A DNA stretch of 5,063 bases from Lachnospiraceae bacterium (lineage in GTDB: Bacteria > Bacillota > Clostridia > Lachnospirales > Lachnospiraceae), in contig JAAVAA010000001.1 in the NCBI GenBank assembly GCA_014804285.1, positions 1-5,063 of the forward strand, read 5' to 3'. The notes beneath the pieces are model-generated. The model was not told the DNA's origin and did not search any database. It saw only the letters and a list, made by a program, of their open reading frames with translations. The translations under genes and the position numbers were made by a program. Below are positions 1 to 4,129 of the stretch, piece after piece. Numbering within the stretch: the first letter of the stretch is position 1; each line of letters starts with the position of its first letter.

Positions 1-1
1 A

Positions 2-23
2 TAATTCTATATAATTAGAATTA
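2..23. repeat. Perfect 8-bp inverted repeat with 6-bp spacer upstream of the recombinase gene
   Basis: The arms TAATTCTA (2-9) and TAGAATTA (16-23) are exact reverse complements around the spacer TATAAT (10-15). Two inverted arms with a 6-8 bp centre is the usual layout of a core site for Xer-type tyrosine recombinases, and one such enzyme begins 38 bp downstream. The spacer also reads as a perfect -10 hexamer. If it is one, its -35 lies at or beyond the left edge and the palindrome would straddle the recombinase promoter. No second copy is visible in this window. The sequence is AT-rich, so chance is a real alternative. Confidence 0.45.
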
Positions 24-60
24 AAAGTTTATATGACCCAATAAAAAAGGAGACTTCGCT

Positions 61-981
61 ATGAAGAATTTAAAAAAAGCAGTAAATGACTATTTAGATT
101 ATTGCCGGTTGCAAAAACGGCTAGACGAGAAAACCCTGAAAGCATACAGGCTCGATCTGACACAGTTTTGTGAAAAATTTCCTGACACCGAAATAAAAGA
201 TATAACACCTGCCGTATTGGAAAATTTTATTGCCGGACTCCATCAAAAATATAAACCCAAAACTGCGAAACGGAAAATTGCTTCCCTCAAAGCAATTTTC
301 CATTATTGGGAATATCGCGAAATTCTTGACCGGAATCCTTTCAACAAGATACAGGTGAAGTTCCGCGAACCGGTTATCCTGCCCAAGACAATTCCCCTCC
401 ATACCGTTGAGACTTTCCTGTCGGCAATTTACCGGCAGCATTCCTGTGCAAAAACTGATTATCAAAAAAGAAGCACTCTTAGGGATATCGCTGTCATTGA
501 GCTTCTTTTTGCCACCGGAATCAGAATATCCGAATTGTGTTCCTTAAAAGCCGCTGACGTAAATCTCTACGACAAGATTATTCTGATTTACGGTAAAGGA
601 TCCAAAGAAAGAAGAGTCCAGATTGGAAATGACGACGTAATTTCTGTTTTAGAAGAATATAAGAAATCTTTTGAAAAGCAAATACAAAGCTGCGGTCACT
701 TTTTTGTCAATCACTCCGGCAGGCCTCTCTCTGATCAGTCCATTCGCAGAATGATCAACAAGTATACCGCCTTGGCCGCTATAGAACAGCATATTACTCC
801 ACACATGTTCCGTCATACCTTCGCCACCAGCTTATTGGAAGCAGATGTTGATATTCGTTACATTCAGGAAATGCTTGGGCACAGTTCTATCAATATCACG
901 GAAATATATACCCATGTTGCGATGTCCAAACAAAGAGATATTCTCGTGTCAAAGCATCCACGAAAGAATTTTCGCATCTAG
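61..981 (+). CDS. Tyrosine recombinase/integrase, XerC/XerD-like
   Basis: A 306-residue site-specific recombinase that would cut and rejoin DNA through a phosphotyrosine intermediate. Residues about 5-90 form an N-terminal SAM-like core-binding domain (phage_int_SAM type), and residues about 110-300 form the catalytic domain. All six expected catalytic residues are visible: R155 in GIRISEL, K179 in YGKGSKERR, H248 and R251 in TPHMFRHTFAT, H274 in LGHSS, and nucleophile Y283 in EIYTHV. Length and domain order match the simple Xer/integrase class; there is no extra arm-binding domain. The ATG at 61 has AAGGAG at 47-52 with 8-nt spacing. The gene stands alone: no excisionase, relaxase or phage gene follows, and the next gene has its own promoter. 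It could be a housekeeping Xer protein, but the C-terminal tail (THVAMSKQRDILVSKHPR) and the adjacent palindrome fit equally well a mobile-element or DNA-inversion recombinase. The family is certain; the role is not. Confidence 0.93.
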   Translation: MKNLKKAVNDYLDYCRLQKRLDEKTLKAYRLDLTQFCEKFPDTEIKDITPAVLENFIAGLHQKYKPKTAKRKIASLKAIFHYWEYREILDRNPFNKIQVKFREPVILPKTIPLHTVETFLSAIYRQHSCAKTDYQKRSTLRDIAVIELLFATGIRISELCSLKAADVNLYDKIILIYGKGSKERRVQIGNDDVISVLEEYKKSFEKQIQSCGHFFVNHSGRPLSDQSIRRMINKYTALAAIEQHITPHMFRHTFATSLLEADVDIRYIQEMLGHSSINITEIYTHVAMSKQRDILVSKHPRKNFRI

Positions 982-1020
982 GCAGCGAACAACCGGTAAA
1001 TACAGTCAAAAAAATTCACA

Positions 1021-1049
1021 TTGACTTTCCTATACGGATTGATTACAAT
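1021..1049 (+). promoter_or_regulatory. Sigma-A-type promoter for the MATE transporter gene
   Basis: TTGACT (1021-1026) and TACAAT (1044-1049) are separated by exactly 17 bp, each one mismatch from consensus. Transcription would start near 1056 and give a leader of about 55 nt before the ATG at 1111. This places the efflux gene in a transcription unit separate from the recombinase. Confidence 0.75.
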
Positions 1050-1064
1050 ATTCTGACTGGCAGT

Positions 1065-1080
1065 GGCGCAGTCATGCGCC
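1065..1080 (+). promoter_or_regulatory. GC-rich palindrome/hairpin in the MATE gene leader
   Basis: GGCGCA (1065-1070) and TGCGCC (1075-1080) form a perfect 6-bp stem with loop GTCA, followed two bases later by TTTTT (1084-1088). It lies about 10-25 nt after the predicted transcription start. It could be a repressor operator, a 5' mRNA-stabilising hairpin, a weak intrinsic terminator of the recombinase transcript, or an attenuator of the efflux gene. A second stem, TGACTG (1054-1059) with CAGTCA (1069-1074), would exclude it. The sequence does not decide between these. Confidence 0.45.
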
Positions 1081-1110
1081 CGGTTTTTACATACGGGGAG
1101 ATTTATCATA

Positions 1111-2508
1111 ATGTGGAAAAAATTCAAATCAACATTTATCGGCGACAAACAATTTTATCATCATGTACTTTGTCTTGCAGTTCCCATGATCATCCAAAAT
1201 GCAATCACCAGCTTTGTAAGTTTTCTGGATAATATCATGGTAGGACAGATTGGTACTGAACAGATGTCCGGCGTAGCCATCGTCAATCAATTAATGTTCG
1301 TATTTAATATTTGTATTTTCGGCGGTGTTTCCGGCGCCGGAATTTTTGGTACACAATTTTATGGAAAGGGAGATTACGAAGGCCAAAAGTTTGCATTTCG
1401 TTTTAAGATGTATGCCAGCGCTCTTCTTTCCGGGATAGCGCTTTGCCTGTTTGGGTTCTGCAATACACAGCTTATTTCTTTGTACCTGAATGATACGGGA
1501 AGCGTAGGAGACATCACTCTCGCCTTGAATTACGGTAAAGAATACCTTGCAATCATGATGATTGGTCTTGTACCCTTCGCTCTTACTCAGACCTACATTA
1601 GTTCTATCCGCGAAACCGGACAGACTTTTGTTCCCATGCTGGCAGGGATCATTGCCGTAATCACCAATTTAATTCTGGACTATGCTCTCATTTTCGGTAT
1701 GGGAGATCTGATTCCGGCTATGGGTGTTTCAGGCGCTGCTATTGCAACGGTGGCTGCCCGTTTTATTGAATGCGGTATTGTTGTGATATGGACACATATG
1801 CACAAAAAAGAGAATCCATACATTGTGGGGGCATACAGAAGTCCTCTGATTCCCCGTCACATTTTTAAGGGGATATTTATTAAAGGAACCCCTCTCATGC
1901 TGAATGAAATGCTCTGGGCTTCCGGCATGGCCGTGATCTCACAGTGTTATGCCGTACGCGGACTTGAGGTTGTCGCAGCGCAAAACATCTCTTCCACTAT
2001 TACCAACCTCTTCAATATTGTCTATATCCAATTAGGAAGCTGCATCTCCATCGTTGTAGGTCAGCTTCTGGGTGCCGGTAAAATCGAAGAAGCAAAAGAC
2101 GCGGACAATAAGATGATCTTTTTCAGCGTAGGCTGTTGCGCGATTGTGGCGGCATTTATGATCCTTGTGGGAAGATACTTCCCAGCTATATACAAAACCG
2201 AAGAAAGCATCAAGGAACTGGCAAGAGTTTTTATCCTGATTTCTGCTCTGGTTATGCCCCTGTGCGCATTTTCACACTGTGCTTATTTTACACTCCGCTC
2301 TGGCGGAAAAACCGGAATTACCTTCCTTTTTGACAGTGTCTATACGTGGGTGCTGATCATTCCTTTTGCCTATGTCCTTGCAAACCATACCTTATTATCT
2401 ATCCAACTGGTGTTCTTTCTTGTCCAGTTCACGGAGATCATCAAAGTCGCTATCGGATTTTTCATGGTTCGAAGCGGCGCATGGATACAGAATATTGTCG
2501 ATGCATGA
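1111..2508 (+). CDS. MATE-family multidrug efflux transporter
   Basis: A 465-residue polytopic inner-membrane protein of the MATE family (MatE domains, NorM/MepA/DinF superfamily), which exports cationic drugs or metabolites using a Na+ or H+ gradient. Two homologous lobes are visible. The N-lobe has a first helix at about 18-38 ending in FLDNIMVGQIGTEQMSGVA, then GAGIFGTQFYGKGD (75-88) and GVSGAAIATVAAR (205-217). The C-lobe has VVGQLLGAGKIEEAK (315-329) and TLRSGGKTG (394-402) followed by a hydrophobic helix to about 424. About twelve hydrophobic segments and the overall length fit a complete transporter. The ATG at 1111 is chosen because CGGGGAG (1094-1100) lies 10 nt upstream; an in-frame GTG at 1063 falls in the leader hairpin, lacks a Shine-Dalgarno sequence and would add a non-hydrophobic stretch untypical of the family. 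It has its own promoter and terminator. The substrate cannot be read from the sequence. Confidence 0.93.
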   Translation: MWKKFKSTFIGDKQFYHHVLCLAVPMIIQNAITSFVSFLDNIMVGQIGTEQMSGVAIVNQLMFVFNICIFGGVSGAGIFGTQFYGKGDYEGQKFAFRFKMYASALLSGIALCLFGFCNTQLISLYLNDTGSVGDITLALNYGKEYLAIMMIGLVPFALTQTYISSIRETGQTFVPMLAGIIAVITNLILDYALIFGMGDLIPAMGVSGAAIATVAARFIECGIVVIWTHMHKKENPYIVGAYRSPLIPRHIFKGIFIKGTPLMLNEMLWASGMAVISQCYAVRGLEVVAAQNISSTITNLFNIVYIQLGSCISIVVGQLLGAGKIEEAKDADNKMIFFSVGCCAIVAAFMILVGRYFPAIYKTEESIKELARVFILISALVMPLCAFSHCAYFTLRSGGKTGITFLFDSVYTWVLIIPFAYVLANHTLLSIQLVFFLVQFTEIIKVAIGFFMVRSGAWIQNIVDA

Positions 2509-2539
2509 AAAGAGTTGGCTGTCAAAGCCAACTCTTTTT
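2508..2539. terminator. Bidirectional intrinsic terminator between the MATE gene and tadA
   Basis: A perfect 13-bp stem pairs 2508-2520 with 2526-2538 around the loop GTCAA, core AGAGTTGGCT. T5 follows on the plus strand (2535-2539), and the A4 on the left arm supplies a U-tract for minus-strand transcription. The stem begins at the last base of the MATE stop codon, and its right edge overlaps the tadA stop codon, so the two convergent genes share one compact terminator. Confidence 0.92.
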
Positions 2540-3047
2540 ACTCTTCTACTATCCGCTTTCTTTCTTCCTTTTCTATCTTATTTCGCACCCGCAGTTCTTT
2601 AAAAAAGCGGGTGAGCATTTGTGAGCACTCATCTTCCAGAACTCCGCGAATAACCCGAACCTGATGATTAAATTCCGGCATCTCCAGAATATTTAAGATT
2701 GAACCGCCGCATCCTGCTTTGGGGTTCATACTTCCCATTACCACCTCATCAATCCTTGCCTGTACAATCGCTCCCGCACACATCTGGCAGGGCTCCAGCG
2801 TCACATAAAGCGTACAGCCCTCCAGCCGCCAGTCTCCAATCTTTTTGCTGGCTTTATTAATTGCCGTAATTTCCGCATGGGCAAGAGTATTTTTATCCGT
2901 ATTTCTGCGGTTATATCCTCTCCCAATAATTTTCCCTTCATAGACAATTACGCAGCCTATGGGAACCTCCCCCAATGCATAGGCTTTCTTGGCCTGTCGG
3001 ATTGCCTCTTTCATGTACTTTTCCCGTTCTGCATTCATCGCATCCAT
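2538..3047 (-). CDS. tadA: tRNA-specific adenosine deaminase TadA
   Basis: A 169-residue zinc enzyme of the cytidine/deoxycytidylate deaminase fold. TadA converts adenosine 34 to inosine in the anticodon of tRNA-Arg(ACG), allowing one tRNA to read CGU, CGC and CGA. The first zinc motif is HAE (H57-A58-E59, with E59 as proton shuttle) and the second is PCQMC (C87 and C90). The surrounding segments EVPIGCVIV, NTLAHAEITAI and LEPCQMCAGA are typical of TadA, as is the length. The basic tail KELRVRNKIEKEERKR also fits. The ATG at 3047 is 2 bases after the upstream radical SAM gene's stop and uses GGGGAA (3063-3058) inside that gene as its ribosome site; Met4 is an alternative start. The tight spacing suggests co-transcription. 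TadA is normally essential, so this is a core chromosomal locus. Confidence 0.96.
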   Translation of the reverse strand: MDAMNAEREKYMKEAIRQAKKAYALGEVPIGCVIVYEGKIIGRGYNRRNTDKNTLAHAEITAINKASKKIGDWRLEGCTLYVTLEPCQMCAGAIVQARIDEVVMGSMNPKAGCGGSILNILEMPEFNHQVRVIRGVLEDECSQMLTRFFKELRVRNKIEKEERKRIVEE

Positions 3048-3049
3048 TT

Positions 3050-3796
3050 CTATTCCATTCCCCGCAGGTAAACCCTTCCTTCCAGCCCCGGCATCATAGA
3101 AAGCGCACGCTGCATTTTTCGCATAGTCTCTTCGTCCGGTTCATGGTATCCCTCACAAATATTGTTTCCGTTATCCTGAAATTTCTGTAAAAAATAAGCA
3201 CGTGCGCCCTTGATCCACTCCCCGATTCGAACCATATCATCAAGCGTATGAAGCTCTTTTACCACTGTAGTACGGAATTCATATTCAGTATCCCCACCGA
3301 GCAGCAACTCTACGGATTTATTGATTCTTTCAAGGTTTATCCCTGTATCCGCACAGTCCAGTCCCGCCGTTTTTGTATATTTGCCGGGACAATTTTTTAT
3401 ATCCATGGCAACATAATCAAGAAGCCCTTCTGCCAAAAGTTCTTTTAAAACTTCCGGCTGATAGCCGTTTGTATCTAACTTCACCCTATATCCCAGTTTC
3501 CTGATACGGTCAAGAAAATCCGGAAGATCTGTCTGAAGCGTAGGCTCTCCCCCGGTTATACAAACTCCTTTCAGGACATTCTTTCTCTTTTTTAAAAATG
3601 TCAAAATCTCTTCCTCCGAAATGGCTCCCCGTGCGGAATCCTCTGCGAAACCCTCCACAAAAGGTTCTAATACCAGCCCGCTGTTCTGGCAAAAGGGGCA
3701 CCTAAAATTGCAGCCCCCCGTAAAAACAGTGGCCGCAACACATCCCGGATAATCCAGTAAAGTTGTCTTATTCAATCCCAGTATCAGCAAACTCAT
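3050..3796 (-). CDS. Radical SAM activating enzyme, anaerobic ribonucleotide reductase-activating type (NrdG2/PflA-like)
   Basis: A 248-residue radical SAM protein. C29-NFR-C33-PF-C36 is the CxxxCxxC motif that ligates a [4Fe-4S] cluster. TGGEPTLQ (81-88) is the SAM-binding GGE motif, and LDTNG (107-111) and MDIK (131-134) are conserved strands of the half-barrel. The N-terminus LGLNKTTLLDYPG followed by VFTGGCNFRCPFC is typical of the NrdG2-type proteins related to pyruvate formate-lyase activase, which make a glycyl radical on a partner enzyme. No glycyl-radical enzyme (nrdD, pflB) lies in the window, so the partner is inferred from family only. Longer reading to 3847 is rejected: it adds a basic leader unlike the family, has no ribosome site, and overlaps the ffs -35 element. 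A TTG at 3790 is a plausible alternative start (see the ribosome site entry). It is followed almost immediately by tadA. Confidence 0.88.
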   Translation of the reverse strand: MSLLILGLNKTTLLDYPGCVAATVFTGGCNFRCPFCQNSGLVLEPFVEGFAEDSARGAISEEEILTFLKKRKNVLKGVCITGGEPTLQTDLPDFLDRIRKLGYRVKLDTNGYQPEVLKELLAEGLLDYVAMDIKNCPGKYTKTAGLDCADTGINLERINKSVELLLGGDTEYEFRTTVVKELHTLDDMVRIGEWIKGARAYFLQKFQDNGNNICEGYHEPDEETMRKMQRALSMMPGLEGRVYLRGME

Positions 3797-3798
3797 TA

Positions 3799-3804
3799 CC
3801 TCCT
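3799..3804 (-). promoter_or_regulatory. AGGAGG ribosome binding site that makes the radical SAM start ambiguous
   Basis: A perfect AGGAGG lies only 2 nt before the ATG at 3796, closer than ribosomes usually prefer, but 8 nt before an in-frame TTG at 3790. Starting at the TTG would remove two residues and still leave the conserved LGLNKTTLLDYPG N-terminus. I keep the ATG as the annotated start, with TTG as a serious alternative. Confidence 0.6.
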
Positions 3805-3836
3805 GCCAAACCGCGTCAAAGTATCTTTTCTTTCGG

Positions 3837-3865
3837 TTGACAAACACTCCAAAAGCCCCTATACT
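3837..3865 (+). promoter_or_regulatory. Consensus sigma-A promoter of the SRP RNA gene
   Basis: TTGACA (3837-3842) and TATACT (3860-3865) are separated by 17 bp: a perfect -35 and a -10 with one mismatch. Transcription would begin near 3872. This strength fits an abundant stable RNA. It is divergent from the radical SAM gene, whose start is about 40 bp away on the other strand. Confidence 0.88.
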
Positions 3866-3877
3866 ACAAGAAGACGT

Positions 3878-3907
3878 TTTCGGTTTTCATAAACCGGAAC
3901 ACCGAAA
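3878..3907 (+). other. 5' leader hairpin of the SRP RNA precursor
   Basis: Between the predicted transcription start and the start of the mature RNA, TTTCGGT (3878-3884) can pair with ACCGAAA (3901-3907). An inner alternative pairs CGGTTT (3881-3886) with AAACCG (3891-3896) around TCAT. The two stems share bases and exclude each other. The leader is probably removed on maturation, as the 5' end of the Bacillus small cytoplasmic RNA precursor is. It does not resemble an SRP Alu domain to me. Confidence 0.4.
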
Positions 3908-3908
3908 C

Positions 3909-4124
3909 AGACCGTGCAGCTTTGTATACAGGGAAGCTGTCATGGCCGCCCTGTATAAGTGGCGTTTGACGATTGGGTCTTACGCAATGGAAATCTGCGA
4001 ACCGTGTCAGGTTGGGAACAAAGCAGCACTAAGCAGAATTTTCCATGTGCCGTAAGGGTGCCTGGTCTTAGTTAACTGTACAGGTAACGCATGACAGTTT
4101 CCCCGTGGATAAAGATCACGGTCT
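3909..4124 (+). ncRNA. ffs: Signal recognition particle RNA (Bacillus-like, extended helix 5)
   Basis: The RNA scaffold of the SRP, which with Ffh (SRP54) and FtsY delivers nascent membrane and secreted proteins to the translocon. The diagnostic helix 8 lies at about 3995-4036: GTGTCAGG, a GGAA tetraloop at 4015-4018, then AAGCAGCAC. CTGC (3995-3998) pairs with GCAG (4033-4036). Downstream, CATGTGCCGTAAGGGTGCCTGG and the TAACTG segment match the large Firmicute form as I remember it. The ends close on each other: AGACCGTG (3909-3916) pairs with CACGGTCT (4117-4124), and 3931-3944 pairs with 4090-4103 through 14 bp including one G-U. The RNA is therefore a long rod of about 216 nt. The mature ends are inferred from pairing. 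The 5' strand seems too short to hold a Bacillus-type Alu domain. Confidence 0.93.
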
Positions 4125-4129
4125 ATTTT
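4103..4129 (+). terminator. Probable intrinsic terminator of ffs
   Basis: CCGTG plus AT (4103-4110, with a bulged G at 4108) pairs with ATCACGG (4115-4121) around loop AAAG, followed by a T-rich tail starting TCTATTTT. The same bases pair with the 5' end of the RNA in the mature rod, so this hairpin would form only transiently. On the other strand the hairpin is followed by GGGGAAACTG rather than a U-tract, so it is a poor terminator for the converging gene. Confidence 0.55.

Noticed and set aside
121..465. 114-codon minus-strand frame opposite the recombinase
   Set aside because: It is a shadow of a gene with all catalytic residues intact, and has no recognisable domain.
961..974. Inverted repeat CGAAA/TTTCG at the end of the recombinase gene as a terminator
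   Set aside because: It has only a 5-bp AT-rich stem, lies inside the coding region and has no U-tract.
2136..2624. Small plus-strand frames overlapping the end of the MATE gene and the terminator
   Set aside because: They are out-of-frame readings of the transporter that cross a 13-bp terminator stem; there is no independent ribosome site or conserved motif.
2877..3448. Several short plus-strand frames opposite tadA and the radical SAM gene
   Set aside because: They are antisense to two well-recognised genes and have no features of their own.
3797..3900. Promoter for the radical SAM-tadA unit on the minus strand
   Set aside because: GATACT- and TATAGG-like hexamers occur, but none has a convincing -35 at 16-18 bp; a promoter must exist here or read-through must supply it, but I cannot place it.
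3837..4055. 72-codon plus-strand open frame across the ffs locus
   Set aside because: It begins within the ffs promoter and runs through the conserved SRP RNA, so the conservation is explained by RNA structure.
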